64,000 bases of DNA from Streptomyces sp. G-G2. Lineage in GTDB: Bacteria; Actinomycetota; Actinomycetes; Streptomycetales; Streptomycetaceae. Location: the NCBI RefSeq assembly GCF_030063135.1, contig NZ_JASISO010000014.1:91794-155793 (forward strand), read 5' to 3'. Positions 1 through 7,747 of the stretch are shown here, piece by piece (position 1 is the stretch's first letter; the number at the start of each line of letters is the position of its first letter). The notes beneath the pieces are model-generated. The model worked only from the letters and a program-made list of their open reading frames with translations. It was not told the DNA's origin and ran no database searches. The position numbers and the translations under genes were made by a program.

Positions 1-219
1 GCCGCCGAAGGTCAGGGTGTAGGCGCTCAGCACCCAGGAGAGATCCGTGGTGGAGAAGTCCAGGGCGGTCTGGATGTGCGGGAGCGCGATGTTCACGATG
101 GTGGCGTCGAGGACCACCATGAGCTGGCAGGCGGCGATGACGGCGAGCGCCACTCCGGGGCTTCCCTGGCGCCGGGCGGCGCCCGGTATCCGAGGCTTGG
201 CGAGTTGCGGACTTGTCAC
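1..219 (-). CDS. MFS drug-efflux transporter, DHA2-type, N-terminal part only
   Basis: This is the first 73 codons of a leftward gene that runs off the window edge, starting with GTG at 219. After a basic N-terminus the protein enters a first membrane helix ending in LDATIVNIALP, the signature of the 14-helix DHA2 (EmrB/QacA) drug:H+ antiporters, and continues into the loop before helix 2 (LSWVLSAYTLTFGG). The expected role is proton-driven export of a toxic compound across the cytoplasmic membrane. It is divergent from a TetR regulator, with two palindromes between them, which is the usual arrangement for repressor-controlled efflux pumps. The substrate cannot be told. Confidence 0.85.
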   Translation of the reverse strand, partial: MTSPQLAKPRIPGAARRQGSPGVALAVIAACQLMVVLDATIVNIALPHIQTALDFSTTDLSWVLSAYTLTFGG

Positions 220-242
220 TGAGGATCCCCCCAAAGTGAAAT

Positions 243-262
243 AGTGAACGCATTCGTTCACT
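243..262. promoter_or_regulatory. TetR-type operator 1
   Basis: This is an inverted repeat, AGTGAACG - 4 nt - CGTTCACT, lying 24 nt upstream of the efflux-pump start. It shares the half-site GTGAACG with the second palindrome at 288-311, so one repressor probably binds both. The likely ligand is the adjacent TetR protein. Confidence 0.75.
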
Positions 263-287
263 GCGGGTCCACGGTAGGAGCCGCGAT

Positions 288-311
288 CTAGTGAACGCAA
301 GCGTTCACTAG
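288..311. promoter_or_regulatory. TetR-type operator 2
   Basis: This is a near-perfect palindrome with 11-bp arms (CTAGTGAACGC) around a central AA. It sits 50 nt before the chosen TetR start and repeats the GTGAACG half-site of operator 1, with centres 47 bp apart. It probably mediates autorepression of the TetR gene together with repression of the pump. Confidence 0.8.
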
Positions 312-360
312 GGCTGAAAACGTGTGCGACCGGCGCGCGGGCCGGACGGAGGTGGCGACA

Positions 361-963
361 GTGGTGGGTTCGCCCTGGTCAGCGGCGCCTCAGGGGCGCA
401 GACGCGGGCCCGAACTGGATCTGGCGATTCTCGACGCCGCCCTGGAGCAGCTCAGTACGGTCGGCTGGCACGGGCTCACGATGGAGGGGGTGGCCGCGGG
501 GGCGCGTACCGGCAAGGCCGCCGTCTACCGGCGCTGGCCCTCGAAGGCGGACCTGGTGGCCGATGTGCTGCGGGCCGGGCTTCCGGCGCTCGGGGAGATC
601 CCGGACCGTGGGTCCATCCGCGAGGATCTCGCCGTGCTCTGTCGCGATATGCGGGACGCGATGGCGTCGAGGGCCGGAATCGCGCTTCGCTCGGTGCTTC
701 ACGAATGCGACAACGGCAGCGCCGACCGGTTCCACGACCTCATTCGCACGGGGCTCACGGAGCCATCGAACCGGCTCTTCCGGGACCTCGTACAGCGTGG
801 AATCAGCCGGGGGGACGTACGGCCCGACGCCACCGGAGATTTCGTCGCCGATGTAATCCCGGCGATCATGATGTACCGGTCCAAGGTGTGCGGGAGCGAA
901 TGGGGAGACCCCGACATCAGGCAGATGATCGATCAGGTGCTGATGCCGCTGCTCAGGGCGTGA
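361..963 (+). CDS. TetR/AcrR family repressor
   Basis: This 200-residue regulator has an N-terminal TetR helix-turn-helix at about residues 23-67, with a recognition stretch around TGKAAVYRRWPSKADLV. The all-helical C-terminal ligand domain contains no recognisable ligand motif. I chose GTG 361 because GGAGG (348-352) lies 8 nt before it; an in-frame GTG at 322 has no ribosome binding site. The gene is divergent from an MFS pump with two matching palindromes between them, so it most likely represses the pump and itself until a drug-like ligand binds. The family is certain from the sequence; the target is inferred. Confidence 0.9.
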   Translation: MVGSPWSAAPQGRRRGPELDLAILDAALEQLSTVGWHGLTMEGVAAGARTGKAAVYRRWPSKADLVADVLRAGLPALGEIPDRGSIREDLAVLCRDMRDAMASRAGIALRSVLHECDNGSADRFHDLIRTGLTEPSNRLFRDLVQRGISRGDVRPDATGDFVADVIPAIMMYRSKVCGSEWGDPDIRQMIDQVLMPLLRA

Positions 964-1020
964 GCCGGGACCGGCCCGGGGTGTGCAGGCGGCTCCGGGC
1001 GGCGTAACCTTGCTGGCGCC

Positions 1021-1731
1021 ATGCCGTACGAAGCACCCACACACGCCGTTGAACGCTCCCTCCGTGCCACCACCGGCGCCAAGGTCGTAGCGGGGGTCGA
1101 CGAAGTCGGACGAGGAGCCTGGGCCGGACCCGTCACCGTGTGCGCGGCCGTGACCGGTCTGCGCCGCCCGCCCGACGGTCTGACCGACTCCAAGCTGATC
1201 AGCCCCAAGCGCCGGGACACGCTCGCCGTCGTCCTGGAGGGCTGGGTCACGGCGCACGCCCTCGGGCACGCGTCCCCCGAGGAGATCGACGAGCTGGGGA
1301 TGACCGCCGCGCTGCGGCTCGCCGCGGTGCGCGCCCTGGAGGCCCTGCCCGTCCGGCCCGACGCGGTGATCCTCGACGGCAAGCACGACTACCTCGGGGC
1401 GCCCTGGCGGGTCCGTACGGTGATCAAGGGCGACCAGTCCTGCGTCGCCGTGGCCGCCGCCTCGGTGATCGCCAAGGTGTGGCGCGACCGGATGATGGCC
1501 GGACTCGGCGAACCGGGCGACGGGATCGCGGACTTCGCCTTCGGTGCCAACGCCGGATATCCCTCGCCCGTGCACCGGGCGGCGCTCGAGGAGCGGGGGC
1601 CCACCGCGTACCACCGGCTCTCGTGGTCCTACCTCGACGCGCTGCCGCGATGGCGCCACCTCAAGAAGGTGCGCCGCAGCGAGGAATCGCGCGACCTGGA
1701 AAACGGAGGCCAGCTCGGCTTCGATTTCTGA
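1021..1731 (+). CDS. rnhB: ribonuclease HII
   Basis: RNase HII cuts the RNA strand of RNA-DNA hybrids and starts removal of single ribonucleotides misincorporated in DNA. The 236-residue protein has the family N-terminal motif GVDEVGRG (catalytic Asp27 and Glu28), a third acidic site Asp119 in LDGKH, and Asp156 in [11 protein letters not shown]. Length and motifs are normal. A TAACCT -10-like hexamer (1005-1010) ends 10 nt before the ATG, so the mRNA leader is probably very short. It is followed by a small inverted repeat and a protein of unknown function. Confidence 0.97.
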   Translation: MPYEAPTHAVERSLRATTGAKVVAGVDEVGRGAWAGPVTVCAAVTGLRRPPDGLTDSKLISPKRRDTLAVVLEGWVTAHALGHASPEEIDELGMTAALRLAAVRALEALPVRPDAVILDGKHDYLGAPWRVRTVIKGDQSCVAVAAASVIAKVWRDRMMAGLGEPGDGIADFAFGANAGYPSPVHRAALEERGPTAYHRLSWSYLDALPRWRHLKKVRRSEESRDLENGGQLGFDF

Positions 1732-1749
1732 TCGCACTCATGTGCCACC

Positions 1750-1771
1750 CGCCGGTACGTTCGTACCGGCG
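1750..1771. repeat. perfect short inverted repeat after rnhB
   Basis: Ten-bp arms (CGCCGGTACG) surround a 2-nt TT centre in the 58-nt gap between rnhB and the next gene. The loop is too tight for a normal terminator hairpin, so it may act as a protein-binding operator for the downstream gene or fold as a slightly opened hairpin. Confidence 0.6.
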
Positions 1772-1789
1772 TTTGATAGATGCCAACTC

Positions 1790-2437
1790 ATGCCTCTCAC
1801 CACCGAGGAGTCTCAGATTCACGAGAGTGCCCAGGGTCCCCGCGTCACGCCGGCCGCGAGCCGCACCGTGCAGACCCCCCGACCCGTACCTGGTCCGCGT
1901 CCCGCCGCCGTGCCTCGGCCCGGGCGTCCCGGTCCGGTCCGGCCCGCTCCCCCCGCGCAGCGGGTGCCGCAGCAGGCCACCCCCGGAACCCCTTCCGTCA
2001 CCCCGGCCGCCCCCGCGGCCCCCACCGCACCGTCGGTCTCCGCCGCGGTGCCGCAGATCCAGCTGATCCCGGCTTCGGCCGAGGGCGCGCTGGACGCGGC
2101 CGAAGAGGCCGTGGACCTGCTGCTCGACAACGGCCGTGCGCCGGGCGGCATCCTGCTGCTCACCAGCGGGGACGCACACCCGTGGACGGTGCACGAACTG
2201 TCCTTCGGCGAGAGCGCGTACTGGGCTCAGCAGGACGCCCGGGACGACGTCTTCTACGCGGACGCGGCGCAGGTCCAGCGCGCCGCGGTCCGTCCGGTCG
2301 TGGTCTTCGCGGCCAACGGCGGTCCGGCCGAGGCGATCGCCGCGGCCCTGCCAGTGGCGCTCACGCGCGCCGGTGCGCTGCTGATCGTGTGCGGCGACCC
2401 CGCACAGGTCAACTCCGTACTGGGCGTCGGCGTCTGA
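1790..2437 (+). CDS. conserved hypothetical protein, Pro/Ala-rich N-terminus
   Basis: I do not recognise a named family. The 215-residue protein has a Pro/Ala-rich, probably disordered N-terminal 80 residues with about ten Pro-containing repeats, then a compact alpha/beta domain of about 130 residues. There is no signal peptide or membrane helix, so it should be cytoplasmic. The C-terminal half reads like a small sensor or scaffold domain, with hydrophobic strands such as GILLLTSG, PVVVFAANGG and ALLIVCGD. It lies directly downstream of rnhB. The ATG at 1790 was chosen because upstream in-frame sequence is an antisense-like reading of rnhB. Confidence 0.7.
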   Translation: MPLTTEESQIHESAQGPRVTPAASRTVQTPRPVPGPRPAAVPRPGRPGPVRPAPPAQRVPQQATPGTPSVTPAAPAAPTAPSVSAAVPQIQLIPASAEGALDAAEEAVDLLLDNGRAPGGILLLTSGDAHPWTVHELSFGESAYWAQQDARDDVFYADAAQVQRAAVRPVVVFAANGGPAEAIAAALPVALTRAGALLIVCGDPAQVNSVLGVGV

Positions 2438-2448
2438 CGTTCCGTATC

Positions 2449-2498
2449 CACCCGTGCCGGGTCCGTACGCCTGCCGGCGTGCGGGCGCGGCACGGGTG
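2449..2498. terminator. bidirectional hairpin between convergent genes
   Basis: An outer perfect 10-bp stem (CACCCGTGCC / GGCACGGGTG) encloses an inner stem (GTACGCC / GGCGTGC) with a TGCC loop. It lies between two convergent genes and probably ends transcription in both directions. There is no U-tract, as is common in this genus. Confidence 0.65.
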
Positions 2499-2543
2499 TG
2501 CGCGGCATGCGTCCACGCGGCTGATTCCCTGCCCGCGGCGACC

Positions 2544-3218
2544 TCAGCGGGCGGCGGTACGTCGCAGGGCCTCGGCCGCGCCGCCGCCGGTGCGCAGCGT
2601 CAGCGGTACCGGATCCGTCGAGGTGTCACCCAGCCGCAACGGCCGTGAGTCCGTACTGGGCCGTCGGCCGCCCCGGCCTTCGCCGAGCACCTGCCAGCCG
2701 CCCCCGGTCAGCGTGATGTACGCGCCGCACCGCAGCCCGTGCAGGGTGCAGGCGTCCCGCAGCCCCCACATCCAGGCGCCGTCCTCTTCGGTCCACCGCT
2801 CGTCGCCGTCTCGGCAGTAGAGCAGCACCGCCGTCCGGACCGGGGTCCGTCTGCGGAGGTCGTGCGGAAGCACCCGGCGCAGCCGCGCCAGGAGTGCGTT
2901 GCGGTACTCCCAGCCGTCGGCCGAGGTGGCCCGCTGGACGAAGGAGGCGCTGGCCACGAGCCGTTCCTCGGGGCCGAGGACGGCGATCACGGCGGTCGAG
3001 GGCACGGGGCTGTGCCGGGAGTGCAGCCCGGCGACGACCTCGCGCGGATTGCGGAGCAGGGGGATCCCGGCGGCGGTCCACTCGGCGGGTTCGAGCAGTC
3101 TGCCGTGCCGACTGGCACCACCGGCGACGGTCATCAGGGATGTGGACGCGGACGGGGTGAATCCGAAGGTCACGGTCCTCCCTTCGGGTACACGCCCGCT
3201 GACGGGCACGGCTGACAT
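2544..3218 (-). CDS. conserved actinobacterial hypothetical protein
   Basis: This 224-residue protein has no family I can name with confidence. It has no signal peptide or membrane segment. Notable stretches are a central PSTAVIAVLGPEERLVASASF strand region, a Trp-rich patch (ERWTEEDGAWMWGLRDAC) and HGLRCGAYITLTGGGWQVLGE near the C-terminus, which read like a compact alpha/beta enzyme or binding domain. It is convergent with the preceding gene and separated from the following helicase gene by about 670 nt. Codon use is typical of the region, so it is likely a real, vertically inherited gene. Confidence 0.75.
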   Translation of the reverse strand: MSAVPVSGRVPEGRTVTFGFTPSASTSLMTVAGGASRHGRLLEPAEWTAAGIPLLRNPREVVAGLHSRHSPVPSTAVIAVLGPEERLVASASFVQRATSADGWEYRNALLARLRRVLPHDLRRRTPVRTAVLLYCRDGDERWTEEDGAWMWGLRDACTLHGLRCGAYITLTGGGWQVLGEGRGGRRPSTDSRPLRLGDTSTDPVPLTLRTGGGAAEALRRTAAR

Positions 3219-3888
3219 CGTGGGCGCGCCGCAACGCGGCCCTCAAGAGTGCCGACGAGCCGAGCGGGAACACTCCAATTCTCGCGCGGCCCGTGAGCAT
3301 GCGGCAACGAGCAATCGGCGCCGCCGACCGTAATTGGCCGGTATGCCGTTCATATCCTTGCCCCGCCACGCCGACGATGACGCATCCGAATCCGGTGGGA
3401 CCGCCGGTACCAGCGCAAACGCCCCCTATGGGGCCGCCCGAGGAGGCGGCCCAGCATCGCAGCGGGCGCCGGTGGGGCGGTCGAGACCTGGTGGAGGGCG
3501 CGCGTCCGGCGGGGCCGGGCGGCGGGTACCGCCAGGACGGCCCGCGTGACATCGTCCGGAATCGGTCGGTCGGGGGGCCGCGCGGCCCGGACCGTGCCGG
3601 GACGACTCTGCCCCGGCGCCCGAACTCGCCGCATCCGTCGCCGGATCCGTCATGGCGCCCCGGCTCACCCCACCGGGGTGGACCACGTCCCGGGTCCGCC
3701 GTCCTCAGTGCGCCGCGTGCCGCGCGCGCAGGCGCCCCCCGGCCTCGTACAGCGGGCAGGACCAGCAGCTCAACGCGGTGGCTTCCGGCGCTGACCGACA
3801 CGACGGCGCGAACCGATCGGGAGCCGCTCGTCACGGTCGGTGAGCGGGCCGATTGTCCATTGTCCGAGCCATCGGGTTGCATGGGGGT
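3219..3888. other. 670-nt region without a convincing gene
   Basis: This stretch lies between the leftward hypothetical gene and the rightward helicase gene. Short open frames exist on both strands (for example + strand 3343-3549 and 3652-3843) but none has a ribosome binding site, a recognisable domain or consistent codon bias. Any promoters for the two divergent flanking genes should be here. It could hold a decayed gene or a small RNA; I see no firm evidence for either. Confidence 0.5.
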
Positions 3889-6048
3889 ATGGACAACCTG
3901 GAGCTCCGCACTGAAGCCGATGCCATCCTCGCTGAGCTCGTCGGCGCCCCAGGGAGCTCGGCGCGGCTGCGGGAGGACCAGTGGCAGGCGGTGGCGGCGC
4001 TCGTGGAGGAGCGGCGCCGGGCGCTGGTGGTGCAGCGCACCGGCTGGGGCAAGTCGGCGGTGTACTTCGTCGCCACCGCCCTGCTGCGCCGACGCGGTTC
4101 CGGACCCACCGTGATCATCTCCCCGCTCCTTGCACTGATGCGCAACCAGGTCGAGGCCGCGGCACGTGCCGGTATCCAGGCACGCACCATCAATTCGGCC
4201 AACCCGGAAGAGTGGGACGCCATCTACGGGGAAGTCGAGCGCGGCGAGACCGATGTCCTCCTGGTGAGTCCGGAACGCCTCAATTCCGTGGACTTCCGGG
4301 AACAGGTGCTGCCCAAGCTCGCGGCCACCACGGGCCTGCTCGTGGTGGACGAGGCGCACTGCATCTCCGACTGGGGCCACGACTTCCGCCCCGACTACCG
4401 GCGGCTGCGGGCGATGCTCGCCGAACTCGCCCCCGGTGTGCCTGTACTGGCCACCACCGCGACCGCCAACGCGCGGGTCACCGCGGACGTGGCCGAGCAA
4501 CTGGGCACCGGCGCCGGGGAGGCCCTGGTGCTGCGCGGTCCGCTCGACCGGGAGAGCCTGCGCCTGGGTGTGGTCCGGCTGCCGGACGCCGCGCACCGTC
4601 TGGGCTGGCTCGCCGAGCACCTGGACGAGTTGCAGGGCTCCGGCATCATCTACACCCTCACGGTCGCCGCGGCCGAGGAGGCGACCGTCTTCCTGCGGCA
4701 GCGCGGCTTCAACGTGGCCTCCTACACGGGGCGCACGGAGAACGCCGACCGGCTGCAGGCCGAGGTCGACCTGCAGGAGAACCGGGTCAAGGCCCTGATC
4801 GCGACGTCCGCCCTGGGCATGGGCTTCGACAAGCCTGACCTGGGCTTCGTGATCCACCTCGGCTCGCCGTCCTCGCCGATCGCCTACTACCAGCAGGTCG
4901 GCCGCGCCGGTCGCGGGGTCGAGCACGCCGATGTCCTGCTGCTGCCGGGCAAGGAGGACGAGGCCATCTGGCGCTACTTCGCCGATACCGCCTTCCCGCC
5001 CGAGGCCCAGGTACGGCAGACCCTGTCGGCCCTCGCCGACGCGGGGCGTCCCTTGTCCGTGCCCGTCCTGGAGGCGGCGGTGGACCTGCGGCGCACGCGC
5101 CTGGAGACCATGCTCAAGGTCCTCGACGTGGACGGGGCCGTCAAGCGGGTCAAGGGCGGCTGGGCCTCCACCGGCCAGCCGTGGGCGTACGACGCCGAGC
5201 GCTACGCCTGGGTCGCCCGGCAGCGGGCCGCCGAGCAGCAGGCCATGCGCGACTACGTGAGCACGACCGGGTGCCGGATGGAGTTCCTGCGCCGACAGCT
5301 GGACGACGAGGGCGCGGTTCCGTGCGGCCGCTGCGACAACTGCGCGGGCGTCTGGGCCGATTCCTCCGTCTCGGCGGAGACACTGACCGGGGCGGCGAAG
5401 GAACTGGACCGCCCGGGCGTGGAGATCGAGCCGCGCCGCATGTGGCCGACGGGGATGTCCGCACTGGGCATCGACCTCAAGGGACGGATCCCGGCGAAGG
5501 AGCAGTGCTCCACGGGCCGCGCCCTGGGGCGGCTTTCGGACATCGGCTGGGGCAACCGGCTGCGCCCGCTGCTGGCCGACGACGCACCCGACGCCCCCGT
5601 CCCCGACGACGTCCTGCGGGCGGCGGTGGCGGTCCTCGCCGACTGGGCGCGCTCCCCGGGCGGCTGGGCGCCCGACGTCGCGGACGCCTCCGCCCGGCCG
5701 GTGGGAGTGGTCGCCGTGCCGTCCTCGACCCGGCCGCAGCTCGTCGGCTCCCTCGCCCAGGGCATCGCGAGCATCGGCCGGCTCCCCTTCCTGGGCGCCC
5801 TGACGTACACGGAGGCGAACGGGGCGCACCCGGCGCGCCGCAGCAACTCCGCTCAGCGCCTCAGGACGCTCTCCGGCACCTTCGCCGTTCCCGAGGACCT
5901 GGCCGCCGCCCTGGCGGGTTCCGCCGGCCCCGTCCTGCTCGTGGACGACTACACCGAGACCGGCTGGACCCTCGCGGTGGCCGCCCGCCTGCTCCGCCAG
6001 GCGGGCGGCGGCCAGGTCCTTCCGCTGGTCCTCGCCGCGTCCGGCTGA
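3889..6048 (+). CDS. RecQ-type DEAH helicase fused to a phosphoribosyltransferase-like domain
   Basis: This 719-residue protein starts with a superfamily-2 RecQ helicase core: Walker A GWGKS (residues 52-56), DEAH (154-157) followed by CISDWGHDFRPDYR, motif III ATTATAN, and motif VI QQVGRAGRG. A Cys cluster (GCRMEFL ... CGRCDNC) matches the RecQ zinc-binding module. No HRDC domain follows. Instead the last 110 residues (about 607-719) resemble a type I phosphoribosyltransferase fold: VVAVPSSTRPQL, then VLLVDDYTETGW, which matches the PRPP-binding loop. The helicase part should unwind DNA by ATP hydrolysis; the role of the tail is unknown. The ATG at 3889 was preferred to an upstream TTG at 3853 because it matches the family N-terminus. 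Confidence 0.9.
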   Translation: MDNLELRTEADAILAELVGAPGSSARLREDQWQAVAALVEERRRALVVQRTGWGKSAVYFVATALLRRRGSGPTVIISPLLALMRNQVEAAARAGIQARTINSANPEEWDAIYGEVERGETDVLLVSPERLNSVDFREQVLPKLAATTGLLVVDEAHCISDWGHDFRPDYRRLRAMLAELAPGVPVLATTATANARVTADVAEQLGTGAGEALVLRGPLDRESLRLGVVRLPDAAHRLGWLAEHLDELQGSGIIYTLTVAAAEEATVFLRQRGFNVASYTGRTENADRLQAEVDLQENRVKALIATSALGMGFDKPDLGFVIHLGSPSSPIAYYQQVGRAGRGVEHADVLLLPGKEDEAIWRYFADTAFPPEAQVRQTLSALADAGRPLSVPVLEAAVDLRRTRLETMLKVLDVDGAVKRVKGGWASTGQPWAYDAERYAWVARQRAAEQQAMRDYVSTTGCRMEFLRRQLDDEGAVPCGRCDNCAGVWADSSVSAETLTGAAKELDRPGVEIEPRRMWPTGMSALGIDLKGRIPAKEQCSTGRALGRLSDIGWGNRLRPLLADDAPDAPVPDDVLRAAVAVLADWARSPGGWAPDVADASARPVGVVAVPSSTRPQLVGSLAQGIASIGRLPFLGALTYTEANGAHPARRSNSAQRLRTLSGTFAVPEDLAAALAGSAGPVLLVDDYTETGWTLAVAARLLRQAGGGQVLPLVLAASG

Positions 6049-6109
6049 TCCTTCCGCCCCCGGGGGCCGTGTTGTTCCATAGTGCCCGGTGGTACCGCAC
6101 GCCCCCGGG

Positions 6110-6133
6110 CCTGTGGATAAAGTTATCCACAGG
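6110..6133. promoter_or_regulatory. two perfect head-to-head DnaA boxes
   Basis: A 24-bp palindrome contains TGTGGATAA, a 2-nt AG spacer and TTATCCACA. Each half is an exact classical DnaA box, extended by GG/CC on the outside. It lies 37 nt before the DUF4192 gene, far from any origin gene set. It may let DnaA regulate the downstream gene or act as a DnaA-binding reservoir. The match is seen directly; the function is inferred. Confidence 0.75.
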
Positions 6134-6170
6134 GGTTTCCGGATCGGGATGCTCACGGGACCGTCGTGGC

Positions 6171-7508
6171 ATGACGAAGAACCAGGAATCCCACGAACCG
6201 ACCGGTGCCCGGCCCCGCAAGGCGGTACCGGGCAAGCCCACCATCCACCACGCGGTGCCCGCCGCCGGGCCGGGCGGGTCCGCCGCGGCCACCGGGCGGC
6301 CGCCCGCCCCGCGGGACGCGCAGATCACCCTGCGCAGCCCGGCCGAACTGGCCGACGCCCTGCCCTACATGCTCGGCTTCCATCCCACCGACTCCCTCGT
6401 CATGGTCGCCGTCCACGGCGAGGGCGGCCGCTTCGGGGGTCGGCTGAGGGTCGGCATTCCGGCCGACCCGGGGGAGTGGGAGCACACCGCCCGGCAGGTC
6501 GCGGACTGCCTGGTGCGGGGCAGCGAGCGGCGCGGCGGCAAGCCCGACGGCATCGTCGTCTTCCTCTGCCAGGACCCGGGGGGCACGGACAGCGGGCAGC
6601 GGGTGATGACCCGGCTGCGCCCGCTCGCCCAGCGCGTCCGACTGGCGTGCGGAGCGCTGGACGTGCCGGTGCTGGAGGCCCTGTGCGTCTCCGGCGGGCG
6701 TTACTGGTCCTACTGCTGCCCCGATCCGCGGTGCTGCCCTGCCGAGGGCACCGCCATGACCGTGTCCGGTACTTCGGTGATGGCGGCCGCCGCGACCTAT
6801 GCCGGACTCCAGGTACGGGGCTCGCTCCAGGAGATCGAGGCCCGGCTGGCCCCGCTGCGCGGACCGCTCGCGGCGGAACAGGAACGGGCCCTGGACGTGG
6901 CCGCCGCGGCCCTCGTGCCCAAGATCCTCGACGGCGCCACCCAGAAAGAGGTGGGCGCGGACACCCTGGACCTCGCTCGGACGCTGATGCGGCGGCTCAC
7001 CCTCGCGCCTCCCGCCGAGGGCGGGCCCTGCGCCGAGGACTGGGACGACGCCCTCCTCGGCCACGACGAGGCGGCCACGCTCATCCTCGGCCTCCAGGAC
7101 CGGGAGACCCGGGACGTCGCCGCCGAATGGATGGAGGACGAGGAGGCGGCCCCGGCGCTGCGGCTCTGGCGCGCCCTCTCCCGGCGCTGCGTCGGCGTGT
7201 ACGGCGAGCACGCGGCGGCCCCGCTGACCCTGGCGGGCTGGGTCTCGTGGTCCACGGGCGACGAGCCGACCGCCCGGATCGCCCTGGGACTGGCCCTGCG
7301 GGCCGACGCCGACTACCGCTTCGCCCAACTGCTCCACCACGCCTGCAACGAGGGGATCGACCCGGAGGGGCTGCGGGAATGCCTGCGCGCGGAGCGGGTA
7401 CGGCGCGAACCCGGCCACAAGCGGAAGGCCGCGCCAACCCGCCCGCCGGGGCGCAGGCCCCGTGCCACCCGCCGCGAGACGCGCCGCACCACGGGGAGCG
7501 GGCAGTGA
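6171..7508 (+). CDS. DUF4192 family protein
   Basis: This 445-residue cytoplasmic protein belongs to the actinobacterial DUF4192 family. The family hallmark is visible at about residues 44-75: the LRSPAELADALPYMLGFHP stretch followed by DSLVMVAVHG. A Cys-rich YWSYCCPDPRCCP patch lies in the middle and could bind a metal. The N-terminal 40 residues are Ala/Pro-rich and the last 40 are strongly basic, suggesting nucleic-acid contact. No biochemical role is established for the family. A pair of DnaA boxes lies just upstream. Confidence 0.88.
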   Translation: MTKNQESHEPTGARPRKAVPGKPTIHHAVPAAGPGGSAAATGRPPAPRDAQITLRSPAELADALPYMLGFHPTDSLVMVAVHGEGGRFGGRLRVGIPADPGEWEHTARQVADCLVRGSERRGGKPDGIVVFLCQDPGGTDSGQRVMTRLRPLAQRVRLACGALDVPVLEALCVSGGRYWSYCCPDPRCCPAEGTAMTVSGTSVMAAAATYAGLQVRGSLQEIEARLAPLRGPLAAEQERALDVAAAALVPKILDGATQKEVGADTLDLARTLMRRLTLAPPAEGGPCAEDWDDALLGHDEAATLILGLQDRETRDVAAEWMEDEEAAPALRLWRALSRRCVGVYGEHAAAPLTLAGWVSWSTGDEPTARIALGLALRADADYRFAQLLHHACNEGIDPEGLRECLRAERVRREPGHKRKAAPTRPPGRRPRATRRETRRTTGSGQ

Positions 7509-7747
7509 ACCGGAACCGGTCCACAGGCGGGCGCCAGACACGGGACGGGGCGGCGCGCGGGGGCGCGGCGCGCCGGTGGTGGGCTGCCGTGCGCGCGGTC
7601 CCGCGCCCTCGGGGACCCGCCCGGCGGGCGCAGCCACCGCCGCGGCCCGTGTCCCGGGCGGGGTCGGGGGCGTTCAGCTGTGGGGTGGCGGGGCCCTGGT
7701 CGCGCCGCCGCCCTGCGAAACCGACCGGAGCGCAGACAAGGCGACGC

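Noticed and set aside
3343..3549. Small + strand open frame before the helicase gene
   Set aside because: No ribosome binding site, no recognisable protein features and Gly/Arg/Pro-rich composition typical of chance frames.
6110..6133. DnaA boxes as part of a chromosomal origin
   Set aside because: Only two boxes are present, with no AT-rich unwinding region and no dnaA, dnaN or recF nearby.
2626..6156. A 1176-codon open frame on the minus strand opposite the helicase gene
   Set aside because: It is an antisense reading of high-GC coding DNA, with Gly/Arg/Pro/His-rich composition and no domain. The + strand helicase explains the same bases. The same applies to other long antisense frames such as 7313-10423 (-) and 20431-21891 (-).
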